Shown: positions 7,657 through 17,115, counted from the stretch's first letter. The stretch is 64,000 bases of DNA from Fischerella thermalis PCC 7521 (GCF_000317225.1 NZ_AJLL01000081.1:1-64000), one strand, 5' to 3'. Notes: generated from the letters alone by a model not told the origin. Numbers and translations: made by a program.

Positions 7657-9414
7657 TCAACTTCGTTGCCAAATTTTAATCGTCTTATCCAAACTCCCAC
7701 TTACTAAAATTTCTCCAGATGTAGTAAATGCTACTGCCGTTACTGTGTGCAGATGCCCAGTAAAGGTACCTAGTAATTCACCCGTTTGTAAGTGCCATAG
7801 TTTAATCGTTCTGTCAGCACTACCACTGGCAATAGTTTGTCCATCGGGACTAAGGGCGATCGCATAAACTCCATCTCTATGTCCTTTGAGAGTATGCAAT
7901 AATTCCCCTGTCTCTAGTTGCCAAACTTTAATGGTTTTATCCCGACTCCCACTGACAAGAATTTGGCGATCGCTACTCATCGCTAAAGAACAAACAATAT
8001 GACTATGGCCTGTCAGAGTATTTAACAATTGAGCATTGGGAGTCCTACCCTCTTGTTGGCAAACTCGCCATACCTTAATTTTGCGGTAACTGCCTGTAAC
8101 TAAAATTTCTCCGTCTGGGCTCAAAGCTAGAGAATGAGCAGCAGTATCATCTAAAGAGAGGGCAACTATAACGCGGCGTTGCATTAAGTCCCAAAAGCAA
8201 ATTGTTCTGTCGTCTCCTCCTGTTGCTAACAGGCGTCCATCTGGAGTAAAAATAACGCAGCGCACCATGCCATTGTGTTTGTGCAGAATATCGATCAAAT
8301 CCCTAGCGCCGACATGCCACATTTTGATCGTGGAATCTGCACCTGCACTTACCAAAGTATGACCGTCTGGACTGAAAGCAAGGGCATTTACTTCATCTAC
8401 TAGTCCAGACAACATCCAGGGATGCTCAGATAAGGTACCTACTAGTTCTCCCTTTGTCAAATCCCATAATTTTGTTTCTCCGCGACTTCCACTGGCTACT
8501 AAAGTAGAATTGCCACTTTTTTCACTTCCTGGATAGAAGGCAAGACAGTTTATTCCTCTACTATGCCCTTTGAGTGTTTGCCAACATTCCCAATCACCGA
8601 TTACGCCTTTGAGAGGATGTTCTGGTGGCACAGTTTGAGTTTTTTCTACCACAAACATTTCATCAAATAATGACGGCGTATCTTGTTTGCTAATTCCTGT
8701 TGCTAAATACCAACTCAATCCACCCGCATACAACAAGTAACTGGGAGATACATAAATTTTTGGTTCACTAAATTCAATTTGATTTGTTGGTAAAAAACCA
8801 GTAACTATCGCTTGTTTCTCGTAACCTCTCTCACCATGAAATGGATAAAACAAACAGACAAAAATTAATACACTGTAATCTCTTAAATCTTCTTGAATGA
8901 CTGACCATTTAATTTTATCTTTTTTTATACCATTAAAACTTTCTCCATCAGCCACACAAACCAGAATTTTCTTTCTGGGATTATCTACCAATAAATAAGG
9001 AAATTTACTTTCACCACGTAAATTTCCTTCATCATCTAAAACCATACTTTTCACAGCATCTTGTGGTAATTTTTTCACAGACTTACCCAAGCGTTGAGAC
9101 ATGACTTGATCCACAATTTGCTCTCGCAAAATATAATCTTCTACTTGCTGCTGAAAGTATGCTGAAAAAGGTATATTCCAATCGGAAAATTCTGGATAAT
9201 CAGGTGGTGTAGGAGGTGGATTTTTACCAAGAATTTCTGCTTGTTGACAAGCAACTGTCAACATTTTTTCCAGTGCTTCGCCTGAAAATGTCATGATTTC
9301 AGTGTGGCAACCTCTGACTTGAGTTTCCAGCAAAGATACGTCATGAGTCCTTGGTTTTTTCACCCGTTGAAGGAAATCAGCTTGTTGAGCTTTGAGTAAG
9401 CTAATCCAATCCAT
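7657..9414 (-). CDS. WD40 beta-propeller protein with a unique N-terminal domain
   Basis: 585 residues. The C-terminal 300 contain seven WD40 repeats, each with a GH dipeptide or relative, a S/TPDG turn and an ending such as IKLWHL, IKVWQL or IKMWHV, enough for one complete seven-blade propeller. The N-terminal 275 residues (start MDWISLLKAQQADFLQRV) do not match a domain I know; they include KILVCVADGESFNG and an aromatic-rich region FVCLFYPFHGERGY. WD40 propellers are protein-interaction platforms, so a scaffold or sensor role is likely. No transmembrane segment or signal peptide is evident. It appears monocistronic. Confidence 0.8.
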   Translation of the reverse strand: MDWISLLKAQQADFLQRVKKPRTHDVSLLETQVRGCHTEIMTFSGEALEKMLTVACQQAEILGKNPPPTPPDYPEFSDWNIPFSAYFQQQVEDYILREQIVDQVMSQRLGKSVKKLPQDAVKSMVLDDEGNLRGESKFPYLLVDNPRKKILVCVADGESFNGIKKDKIKWSVIQEDLRDYSVLIFVCLFYPFHGERGYEKQAIVTGFLPTNQIEFSEPKIYVSPSYLLYAGGLSWYLATGISKQDTPSLFDEMFVVEKTQTVPPEHPLKGVIGDWECWQTLKGHSRGINCLAFYPGSEKSGNSTLVASGSRGETKLWDLTKGELVGTLSEHPWMLSGLVDEVNALAFSPDGHTLVSAGADSTIKMWHVGARDLIDILHKHNGMVRCVIFTPDGRLLATGGDDRTICFWDLMQRRVIVALSLDDTAAHSLALSPDGEILVTGSYRKIKVWRVCQQEGRTPNAQLLNTLTGHSHIVCSLAMSSDRQILVSGSRDKTIKVWQLETGELLHTLKGHRDGVYAIALSPDGQTIASGSADRTIKLWHLQTGELLGTFTGHLHTVTAVAFTTSGEILVSGSLDKTIKIWQRS

Positions 9415-9891
9415 CGAAAACCTCGCAAGGGTACTGCAACCTTATAGCGCCAGCAATTAGTTGTGCAGAGAATTTAATAAAATTAGAAGGAAGAATAAGT
9501 CATAAATGAGCAAGTTCCATAAGTAAAGCTATGGAATTTAAAATAGATTTTTTGTTATTTCCCCATGAATCTAATAACTTGATTTTATCAATCAAGTTAA
9601 TTTTCCCCGCCGAAATAATCACGATTTGTATCTCCAGGTAACTTAATTCAAGCTCGGTATATAGCACCCCTTAAAGGTTAAATTTTAATCTGTCAATTTG
9701 GACACAAACATCTTCCTGATAATTCATCAAAAAGCTACTGCATATCTACGTTAGGCTATACAGAGCCAACAGTTCAAGTTGATTAACTAGAGTTAACAAC
9801 TAGTCAATCATATTATTGGAATGCATGGACAGACACAACTACTCACCAGATATTGATATCGTAGGTGACAAATTCAGACTGAATAAATTAG

Positions 9892-10083
9892 CTGATAGCA
9901 GTTTATTCTAACGAACCAGGAAAAGAAAATACTGTTCGCGCAGAAGCAGTTGCTGAGGAAAATGGTGAGTTAGACGCGATCGCATATATTTACCTCAAAC
10001 GTCATATTGCTAAAAAAGGTGTGCGATCGCATTTTGCGATTGAGAATATGAAAAGCAATCTCGACCATATAGGTAATGGGTAA
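9892..10083 (+). pseudogene. Unidentified ORF remnant
   Basis: A 63-codon open stretch without an initiating ATG, entered after an in-frame TAG, with protein-like composition (ENTVRAEAVAEENGELDAIA, then YIYLKRHIAKKGV) and ending in TAA. It contains two HIP1-type sites. The composition suggests a once-real helical protein whose 5' end is lost. I do not recognise the family. Confidence 0.35.
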
Positions 10084-10375
10084 TTGGTAATGAGTAATTA
10101 AGATACTGATAATTTTCCAATGCCCAATAACCAACAGCGAAGCGTAATATTGTAAGCAATTAGCCTCATAACTTATATAATCGAGTTGTTAACAAAAAAT
10201 TTCTTAAAATGGGGTTACAGCCTCGAAGGGACGAAAATCATCAACAGTAATTTGTCAAAATATGTAGAGACATTGCACTGCAACGTCTCCACAAAATCGA
10301 TGGGGTGAGATTTTATCCGCTATCATCCCAAAATCATGCAACACCTTAAAATCATCCCAATTATTGATAGTCTTT

Positions 10376-10444
10376 TTATCTGCCACTGCCACGGCCATCA
10401 CTATCGATATTAGCCACATACTGCCCAAACGCTTGAATTTTCAT
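10376..10444 (-). CDS. PatS-like mini-ORF ending in RGSGR
   Basis: A 22-codon ORF begins MKIQAFGQ and ends DGRGSGR followed by TAA. GGGAG lies 6 nt upstream of the ATG, a good ribosome-binding site. RGSGR is the active pentapeptide of PatS (and is present in HetN and PatX), the diffusible signal that binds HetR and stops neighbouring cells from becoming heterocysts; Anabaena PatS is 17 residues and ends the same way. The rest of this peptide does not match the PatS sequence I remember, and there is no signal peptide as in PatX. No TCCGGA (DIF) motif was found in the 170 bp upstream. A divergent patS, a PatS paralogue or a coincidence are possible; the terminal position of RGSGR and the ribosome-binding site favour the first two. 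Confidence 0.6.
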   Translation of the reverse strand: MKIQAFGQYVANIDSDGRGSGR

Positions 10445-11082
10445 AAGATGCTCCCTAATGATCTATCTAATATCATCTACAAAAACGAGTGAAAATAACA
10501 GGATCACTGACCTAGCAATTGGCATTTTGGCAGAAAGCGAACTTCAAAGCTTTTTTAATCAGATAATAATTAATGATCATCAATGGGAAATATTGAGTTT
10601 CCCTAATTGCGCCAACCTGTAGGTGTTTGACACACAGAGGAACATTTTATACTTGAAAGCTTTGTCAGTTCTGGGTTTGAACTCCTCACATCTCATCAGA
10701 GATTGGCGCAATGTCTAAAACTCTCACCAGTCAAGCTTTTGAGGTGATTTTTCCGGGTCACCCTTGACACTGCGATCGCTCAAAGGAAAATATTACAATC
10801 TGCCGTTGCAACTAACACAAATCCCTATTAGGGATTGGGCGTTGCATATTTACGGGATGAATGTATTTGCTATTACAAAATAAAATTTTATTCTTGGTGT
10901 CTTCGTGACTTAGTGGTTCAATCTTTATCCCTAATGTGTGCAACGCCAAGAATTAAAACGAATTCCACACTTGTTAAGCGCTGAAATAAACTTCGCGCTT
11001 AAAGCTAACATCAGAATTGAAACATAAAAATAACTCCTAATGATACCACAATGAGGGTTGCAACTGAAACAAATCCCAATCT

Positions 11083-12324
11083 TCAAGTAGTATATTCAGC
11101 GTTAATTTTCACATAGTCATAACTTAAATCACAACCCCAAGCTTTACTGGAAGCATGACCGTTACCAACACTTACAGAAATTAACACAGTATCTTCCTTG
11201 AGATACGCACCCGCAGCTGCTTTTTGTAGATATTCACTTGCTGCTTTGCGATCAAAAGCTAGGGGTTGACCATTTTCCATCATTAAAAAATTCCCTAACT
11301 GAATTTTAAGGTTCTCTTGTTCAAAAGGCACACCTGCACGTCCCGCAGCAGCAGCAATGCGTCCCCAGTTAGGATCACGGCCAAAAATCGCAGATTTGAC
11401 TAAAGATGAGCCTGCAATAGTTTTGGCAATTTGACGTGCTGCTTGTTCATCCTGTGTACCAGTGACTTGTACTTCTATCAAACAAGTTGCACCTTCACCA
11501 TCACGAGCGATCGCTTTTGCTAAATGCTGGCATACTGCTGTTAACATCGCTTCTAATTTTTCGGCTTCGTGTCCCATTTCGGTAATTGCTGGGGTGCGGG
11601 ATTCACCATTGGCAAGGGCGATTAAACTATCATTAGTACTCGTATCGCCATCAACAGTAATCGCATTAAAACTTTTATCTGCTGCTCTAGTTAACATTTG
11701 CTGCCAAAGATGAGGGGAAACGGCGGCATCACAGGTGACAAATGCTAGCATTGTGGCCATATTTGGATGGATCATGCCAGAACCTTTGGCAATACCACCA
11801 ATTCTGACTGGGCGATCGCTGATTGTTGTTTCTAGGGCGATTGATTTTGGTACTAAGTCTGTAGTAATAATTGCACCTGCGGCAGCATCGGAACCAGTTT
11901 CTGATAGTGCTGCGACTAGTTGGGGAATTGCGGCTTTGAGTTTATCCATCGGTATGCGCTGACCAATTACCCCAGTCGAAGCCAGTAGCACAGAGTCACT
12001 GGAGATATTCAAGGCTTGAGCGATCGCCATTGCAGATTCTAAGGTATCTAGCCAGCCTTGCTCACCTGTAGCAGCATTTGCTTGTCCGGCGTTGCAGAGA
12101 ATAGCACGGGCGCTGTGCTTAACTTGTAGACGTTGGCGACAATAATCTACACACGCCGCCCTCACTTGAGAGGTTGTGAATACTCCGGCGGCGATCGCTT
12201 CTACATCTGATAAAATCAATGCCAAATCTGGCAACCCCGAAGGTTTTAATCCTGCCTTAATCCCAGCTGCTCGATATCCTCTCGGTGCAGTCACACCACC
12301 AGTAATTTCATGCCAGTCTGCCAT
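11083..12324 (-). CDS. argJ: Bifunctional ornithine acetyltransferase / N-acetylglutamate synthase
   Basis: 413 residues, the normal ArgJ length. ArgJ moves acetyl from N-acetylornithine to glutamate and so closes the cyclic arginine pathway. The proenzyme cleaves itself before a conserved threonine: HPNMATML is present with the threonine at residue 191, separating alpha and beta chains. Other family motifs are GVFTTSQVRAA, CNAGQANA, GDTSTNDS and FGRDPNWGRI. The three candidate small RNAs on the same strand lie upstream of its start. Cytoplasmic. The gene appears intact. Confidence 0.95.
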   Translation of the reverse strand: MADWHEITGGVTAPRGYRAAGIKAGLKPSGLPDLALILSDVEAIAAGVFTTSQVRAACVDYCRQRLQVKHSARAILCNAGQANAATGEQGWLDTLESAMAIAQALNISSDSVLLASTGVIGQRIPMDKLKAAIPQLVAALSETGSDAAAGAIITTDLVPKSIALETTISDRPVRIGGIAKGSGMIHPNMATMLAFVTCDAAVSPHLWQQMLTRAADKSFNAITVDGDTSTNDSLIALANGESRTPAITEMGHEAEKLEAMLTAVCQHLAKAIARDGEGATCLIEVQVTGTQDEQAARQIAKTIAGSSLVKSAIFGRDPNWGRIAAAAGRAGVPFEQENLKIQLGNFLMMENGQPLAFDRKAASEYLQKAAAGAYLKEDTVLISVSVGNGHASSKAWGCDLSYDYVKINAEYTT

Positions 12325-12432
12325 GATTTTCCCCTTGCAACTATTACCCGGTTGACTGGCGATTATATCAAGCTTTTGTTGTTTGTTGGTTGTTACTTAT
12401 TGCAAATAACCACCAACTACCAACAACTAACC

Positions 12433-12487
12433 AAAAAAAAGAGAGAGCCACTTGGGCAGCTCTCCAGATCATCAGGGTGCATCTATA
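12433..12487 (-). ncRNA. Candidate small RNA, array copy A
   Basis: On the minus strand a -35-like TTGCCC, a 16-bp spacer and a -10 TATACT (plus-strand 12494-12499) precede a conserved segment AGATGCACCCTGATGATCT, then a GAGAGC...GCTCTC hairpin (12443-12464) followed by eight T residues, a textbook intrinsic terminator. The expected transcript is about 55 nt. Two further copies (B, C) repeat the whole promoter-body-terminator unit, so it is a gene unit and not just a terminator. No ORF is present. I do not recognise an Rfam family. Confidence 0.7.
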
Positions 12488-12647
12488 TAGCATAGTATAC
12501 CATGTTTGGGGTGAGGGGCAATACACCTCAATGAACTTCTTTTGTTTCTAGTTAAACGACTGGATGTAGCAAAGGTAATAAGGAAATAATGAGGAAAAAT
12601 ATTTTGTGTTGATAGTTGCTAAATCGTACTGCGATCGCAACAAAAAT

Positions 12648-12699
12648 AAAAAAAGAGAGCCTTTTGGGCAGCTCTCCAGATCATCAGGGTGCATCTACT
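12648..12699 (-). ncRNA. Candidate small RNA, array copy B
   Basis: Same unit as copy A, 212 bp further along: TTGCCC, 16-bp spacer, TATATT (plus-strand 12706-12711), the identical AGATGCACCCTGATGATCT body, a GAGAGC...GCTCTC hairpin at 12655-12676 with the loop changed (CTTTTGGGCA instead of CACTTGGGCA on the plus strand), and seven T residues. The stem is conserved while the loop and the spacer between copies differ, as expected for a functional RNA. Confidence 0.7.
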
Positions 12700-12868
12700 T
12701 ATCACAATATATCACATCTGGGATGTGGGGCAACACCCCCTATTGAGTTTTTTATCAAAATTTCCTGAAAAATCTCCGTAAATGCACTATTGGGGAGAAC
12801 AACAGTTTGTTTTGCCATTTTAATTCTTCAAAGATACCCAGTAAATAACCTGAGTAAAAATTAATCAT

Positions 12869-12921
12869 AAAAAAAAGAGAGCCACTTGGGCAGCTCTCCA
12901 GATCATCAGGGTGCATCTAAC
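12869..12921 (-). ncRNA. Candidate small RNA, array copy C
   Basis: Third copy, 222 bp from copy B: -10 TATACT (plus-strand 12928-12933) with a weaker -35 (TCACCC), the same AGATGCACCCTGATGATCT body, hairpin at 12877-12898 and eight T residues. Its hairpin region is identical to copy A. It lies between copy B and gatB. Confidence 0.7.
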
Positions 12922-13119
12922 TAGCACAGTATAGCATTATAGGCATGAGGGGTGACACCCCTTTTTTGAATTGATTTATTAAAAAATTGTAAAAGTATCT
13001 GTGAGGGAAGGGATCGGGGACACGGGAGACAAGGAAAATATTGCACTCCACCCTACGGGAAGCCGCGCAAAGCGCGTCTACACACTCCCCATCACCCCAT
13101 CACCCCATCACCCCAATCC

Positions 13120-14595
13120 CTAAGCATTCAACTTCTTCTCTACCAATTGGTTAGTCAGCTTGGGGTCAGCGCGTTTGTTGGTCTTTTTCAGGACTTGTCC
13201 GACAAAGAAACCTTTGAGATTGACGTTACCGTTGCGGTACTTCTCTAATTCTTTGGGGTTTGCAGCAATCACTTCATCAATGATGGGTTCTAAAACATCG
13301 GGGTCAGTGATTAACTCTTGACCTGCAAACGCTTTTTCGGGAGCAACACCACTTAGTAAATCGGGCAATTTTTCTTTAGCTTGGGCGTTGCTAATTTTGC
13401 CTTTTTCAATCCGACTGATGACATCAGCGAGATTGGTAGGTGTAAGAGCAATTTCGGTAATACTGAGTTTATTTTTGTTGAGGTAAGCAGCGATATCTTG
13501 AGTAATCCAGTTTGCAGCTGCTTTGGGGTTCGCACCGCTAGCGATCGCCGCTTCAAAATACTCAGCAGTAGCACGTTCCTCTGTCAAAACTCGCGCATCA
13601 TAAGTTGAAAGTCCCAACTCATCTTCGTAGCGACGGCGTTTTTCGGCTGGTAGTTCCGGTAATTCATTTCGCCATTCTAGTAATTGTTCTTCTGAGACTT
13701 CAATGGGTGCTAAATCTGGTTCTGGGAAGTAGCGGTAATCGCTAGAACCTTCTTTAGTTCGCATACTAATTGTGCGTTGAGTGCTTTCTTCCCACAAGCG
13801 TGTTTCTTGAATAATGCGTTCACCGGCTTCTATGGCTGCGATTTGTCGTTCAATTTCATATTCAATCGCCTTTTGGATGGCGTTGAACGAGTTCATGTTT
13901 TTAATTTCTACTTTCGTGCCAAACTTTTGTTGACCGACAGGACGCACAGAAATATTTACATCACAACGCAGTGAACCTTCTTGCATATTGCCATCACTGA
14001 CACCGAGATAACGCATGATCCGGCGTAATTCTTGGGCGTATTCCGCAGCTTCTTGTCCAGAACGTAAATCTGGTTCTGAGACAATTTCTACCAAAGGGAC
14101 ACCAGCACGGTTGTAGTCTACCAAAGAATAGGAAGAACCAGACAGGCGATCGCTACCGGCGTGTACTAATTTTCCTGCATCTTCTTCCATGTGCAGACGG
14201 GTGATACCAATTTTTTTACGGATGGGGTTTCCATCTTGGTCTACTAACTCAATTTCTAACCAACCGTGTTCGGCAATGGGTAGATCATATTGAGAAATTT
14301 GGTAATTTTTGGGAAGGTCAGGATAAAAATATTGTTTGCGATCAAACTTGCTGTATTTGGCAATTTGACAGTTGAGTGCTAAACCGGCTTTGACGGCGTA
14401 TTCTAAAACTTTTTCGTTGAGTACAGGTAAAACCCCTGGCAAACCCATGCAAACAGGGTCAATATTAGTATTGGGGTCAGCTCCGAATTTTGTGGAACTA
14501 CTAGAGAAAATTTTGGTTTTGGTATTCAGCTGACAATGGGTTTCTAGACCAATTATCGCTTCGTACTCTGTTTTTACTGTTGTAGCAGCAGTCAT
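13120..14595 (-). CDS. gatB: Aspartyl/glutamyl-tRNA amidotransferase subunit B
   Basis: 491 residues, full length. GatB, with GatA and GatC, converts mis-charged Glu-tRNA(Gln) (and Asp-tRNA(Asn)) to the amidated form. The N-terminal catalytic core has IGLETHCQLNTKTKIFS, the cradle motifs DRKQYFYPDLPKNYQISQYD and LHMEEDAGKLVH, and VDYNRAGVPLVEIVSEPD. The C-terminal helical and YqeY-like tRNA-binding domain spans about 300-491 and ends GQVLKKTNKRADPKLTNQLV. Its neighbours are not gatA/gatC, which is usual for cyanobacteria. Confidence 0.97.
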   Translation of the reverse strand: MTAATTVKTEYEAIIGLETHCQLNTKTKIFSSSSTKFGADPNTNIDPVCMGLPGVLPVLNEKVLEYAVKAGLALNCQIAKYSKFDRKQYFYPDLPKNYQISQYDLPIAEHGWLEIELVDQDGNPIRKKIGITRLHMEEDAGKLVHAGSDRLSGSSYSLVDYNRAGVPLVEIVSEPDLRSGQEAAEYAQELRRIMRYLGVSDGNMQEGSLRCDVNISVRPVGQQKFGTKVEIKNMNSFNAIQKAIEYEIERQIAAIEAGERIIQETRLWEESTQRTISMRTKEGSSDYRYFPEPDLAPIEVSEEQLLEWRNELPELPAEKRRRYEDELGLSTYDARVLTEERATAEYFEAAIASGANPKAAANWITQDIAAYLNKNKLSITEIALTPTNLADVISRIEKGKISNAQAKEKLPDLLSGVAPEKAFAGQELITDPDVLEPIIDEVIAANPKELEKYRNGNVNLKGFFVGQVLKKTNKRADPKLTNQLVEKKLNA

Positions 14596-14776
14596 AAAAA
14601 CACAAATTATGGTTAATTCTTGTTCAGGCTACTATTTTAGACTGGGATGGACAGTGCTTGAATACGGTTATTTAGATAGGTGTAGGGTGTGTAAGGCTGA
14701 AGCAATAACGCACCCTACTGGCATGGCAAGACTAAATTTGTGTATTAATAAACAGGTAAAGGTTGATCTAATTGGC

Positions 14777-15808
14777 TTAACTAGAAGTAGCGGTAGAAAC
14801 TAGAGGCTGATAGGAAATTTCATTTTTTAGGGGATGACCCTGCTCAAAATCCGTGATGTTGGAGATTGTGGTAGTGGAGATATCAGTTAAAGCATTACGG
14901 GTAAAAAATGCTTGATGGGCTGTAATTACAACATTAGAAAATGATTGCAGCAGTTGAAAAGCGTCGTCCTGAATCACAGTATCAGATAAATCTCTAAAAA
15001 AGAGTTCATCTTCTTGTTCATAAACATCAATACCCAAGTGACCAATCTTGCCAGATTTGATACCCTCGATTACTGCTGTGGTATCTATTAGTCCACCTCG
15101 GCTAGTATTAATCAGCATCATACCAGGTTTCATTTGCGCGATCGCATTTGCATCAATTAAATGATAGGTTTCGGGTGTAAGAGGACAGTGTAAGGAAATA
15201 ATATCTGCTTTGGCGAATAACTCTGGTAATTCTACATAACGCGCATTAGCGATCGCCTCAAATTTGGGATTGGGATATACATCATACCCCAGCAAATGAC
15301 AGCCAAATCCCTGCATAATTTGAGCAAAAATAATCCCGATTTTGCCTGTACCAATAATGCCGACGGTGCTACCATGCAAATCGAAGCCTAGTAGCCCTTC
15401 TAGGGAAAAATTATCATCCCGCACTCGGTTGTAAGCGCGATACAGGCGGCGATTCAACATCAAAACCAAACCAACAGCATGTTCCGCCACAGAAAAGGGA
15501 GAGTAAACCGTGACTCGTGCTACCTTAATTCCCAATTCTGCGGCTGTTTTTAGGTCTACATTGTTGAAACCAGTAGAACGTAGTGCTATAAAACGAGTAC
15601 CCTGTGCAGCCAAAATTTTTAAGGTTTCAGTACCCACATCATCATTGACAAAAGCGCAAACTGCTGGAAAATCAGCCGCCAGAGAAGCTGTTTTCGGGTT
15701 GAGTCTAGTGTCAAAGTAAACCAACTCATGATTTGCTTGGGCTGTTGCATTTGCTGCATCCAAAAATTCGCGGTCATAAGACTTGGTGCTGAAGACTGCA
15801 ACTCTCAT
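14777..15808 (-). CDS. D-2-hydroxyacid dehydrogenase (D-lactate dehydrogenase type)
   Basis: 343 residues of the D-isomer-specific 2-hydroxyacid dehydrogenase family, which interconverts 2-oxoacids and D-2-hydroxyacids with NADH. The Rossmann motif GIIGTGKIGIIFAQI lies at about 150, the catalytic Arg in INTSRGGLID at about 235, the Glu in YEQEDELFF at about 263 and the His in TAHQAFFTRNAL at about 296. The N-terminus MRVAVFSTKSYDREF is typical of fermentative D-lactate dehydrogenases (LdhA/Ddh). Cytoplasmic; probably acts in dark fermentative NADH disposal. Monocistronic. Confidence 0.9.
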   Translation of the reverse strand: MRVAVFSTKSYDREFLDAANATAQANHELVYFDTRLNPKTASLAADFPAVCAFVNDDVGTETLKILAAQGTRFIALRSTGFNNVDLKTAAELGIKVARVTVYSPFSVAEHAVGLVLMLNRRLYRAYNRVRDDNFSLEGLLGFDLHGSTVGIIGTGKIGIIFAQIMQGFGCHLLGYDVYPNPKFEAIANARYVELPELFAKADIISLHCPLTPETYHLIDANAIAQMKPGMMLINTSRGGLIDTTAVIEGIKSGKIGHLGIDVYEQEDELFFRDLSDTVIQDDAFQLLQSFSNVVITAHQAFFTRNALTDISTTTISNITDFEQGHPLKNEISYQPLVSTATSS

Positions 15809-16458
15809 AAAAATTATCGGATGAACTCAATACCTAATTTTTCAGCTGCAATGATTCTCTACTATTACGAGAGTGTACACAAGAGCAAATAAACCAAATC
15901 AATGCCATTTTGGATTTTTGATTGGGAAATTTTGAGCGATCGCTTTCCAAACACTCATACAAATCCCCATAATCATCGACTGGAACAATTTTTGGCTGCA
16001 ATTACACCCGCAAATCCTCAATATTCTCCCTTCAAACCTCAACGTTTTTGTTTGAAACTCAAAAATTCTCGCTTAGAACCTCAAACTTCTAATCGTCGGG
16101 GCTAAAAAACGTAATTGTTCCTCAATCATTCACTCCAGACAAGATCCCCGACTTTTTATTGCTGTAACTTGATGGAAATGTGTCATCCGATTTTGGATTT
16201 TGGATTGACCCCACGGACGGGTCCGCTTTCTTGTACGATAAAGGAATGATATCAAGTCCGGCTAATTACTTACGATATAGTTGGTCTTGTAGGTAACAGG
16301 TAATTGATTTTTCTCATTACCAATTACCAATTACCAATTACCAATTACCAATTACCAATTACCAATTACCAATTACCAATTACCAATTACCAATTACCAA
16401 TTACCGACCTTCACAGATATGATAAGTCTTCAAAAGGACATGATATGGTTGGTCATTA
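15809..16458. other. 650-bp gap with a heptanucleotide repeat
   Basis: Contains the CAATTAC tandem array (16321-16404), a half copy of the AGATCCCCGACTTTTT hairpin family at about 16140 and a palindrome-like CCACGGACGGGTCCG near 16211. An open frame at 15902-16105 has no coding signature. Confidence 0.5.
16321..16404. repeat. STRR: 12 tandem copies of CAATTAC
   Basis: Twelve uninterrupted copies of the heptamer CAATTAC. Short tandemly repeated repetitive sequences with 7-bp units are characteristic of heterocystous cyanobacteria. The complementary unit GGTAATT occurs seven times at 21021-21069, and shorter or degenerate versions lie at about 10070, 18390-18420 and 23910-23960. The open frame running through it (ITNYQLP repeats) is an artefact. 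Confidence 0.95.
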
Positions 16459-17115
16459 TTACCAAACAAACGGAATTAAACGACTACTAGATTTCTGATA
16501 ATCAGCATAGTTTGTATACTTGACAGACATAGACTGTTCTTTTTGAGAAACACGCTGCAAATAAATAATTAATATCACTGCTGGAACTAAATAAGCCCAA
16601 ACAGAACCAGCTACAACTGCAAAACTCAGATACCGCAACAAATCACCAAAGTAATTGATGTTGCGGGAAAAGCGCCAGATATCGTCACGAACTAATTCTG
16701 CACCGTATTGCTTGGCTGTCAGTTTTTGGATATCGGCGGTGGCGTTGATAAGAGTGCCAAAGATGTATAAAGGTAATGCGACAGCAGTAGCGATCGCTGA
16801 TAAGGGAACAGGATTAGTAAATGCTAGGTATCCTGGTAATGAATAAAAAGCACCGACAAATAAGAGGGACAAGATTAACCCACCAATCCCTACAGGTTCA
16901 CTAAATATCTGTCGACGTTGGGGGAAAAGCCACTGTTCCAGCAACCACCAGAGACAGTAGCTGACATGCAGACACAGATATATTACTTGTCGGAAGTCTT
17001 GGATACCAAAAACAAAGCTATAAATTAGTAACAAGACAATAGTCAAAACCTTGGCTATGTTAATCGCCGTCAATGCTGTCAATCCTGATTTTTCCGCGTT
17101 AGCAGTATTTCCCAT
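16459..17115 (-). CDS. Integral membrane protein, steroid-5-alpha-reductase/methyltransferase-like
   Basis: 218 residues with about five or six hydrophobic segments (around 20-35, 45-60, 78-100, 108-125, 160-185). The C-terminal part (LVRDDIWRFSRNINYFGDLLRY, then YTNYADYQKSSSRLIPF) has the layout of the DUF1295 / isoprenylcysteine-carboxymethyltransferase-like C-terminal region shared with steroid 5-alpha reductases, which binds NADPH or S-adenosylmethionine. The substrate is unknown. It is divergent from nothing obvious and followed by a hairpin repeat at 17190. Confidence 0.7.
   Translation of the reverse strand: MGNTANAEKSGLTALTAINIAKVLTIVLLLIYSFVFGIQDFRQVIYLCLHVSYCLWWLLEQWLFPQRRQIFSEPVGIGGLILSLLFVGAFYSLPGYLAFTNPVPLSAIATAVALPLYIFGTLINATADIQKLTAKQYGAELVRDDIWRFSRNINYFGDLLRYLSFAVVAGSVWAYLVPAVILIIYLQRVSQKEQSMSVKYTNYADYQKSSSRLIPFVW

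Larger units (their letters stand above)
9415..11082. other. 1.67-kb gene-poor region
   Basis: Holds an ORF remnant (9892-10083), the RGSGR mini-ORF (10376-10444), a GGTAAT(T/G)GGTAA-type short repeat at about 10070-10095, a fragment resembling the 'tcttggtgtcttcgtg' dispersed repeat at about 10895, and otherwise A/T-rich DNA. No larger gene is supported. Confidence 0.6.

Noticed and set aside
10620-10730. Possible Yfr1 small RNA on the plus strand (ACTCCTCACAT and -10-like TATACT)
   Set aside because: The Yfr1 motif continues CAC, not CAT; the flanking stem-loops and T-run of Yfr1 are absent.
15902-16105. 67-codon open frame
   Set aside because: No ribosome-binding site, unusual composition and HIP1 inside; no resemblance to a protein.
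16304-16498. Open frame with ITNYQLP repeats
   Set aside because: It is only the CAATTAC tandem repeat read as protein.
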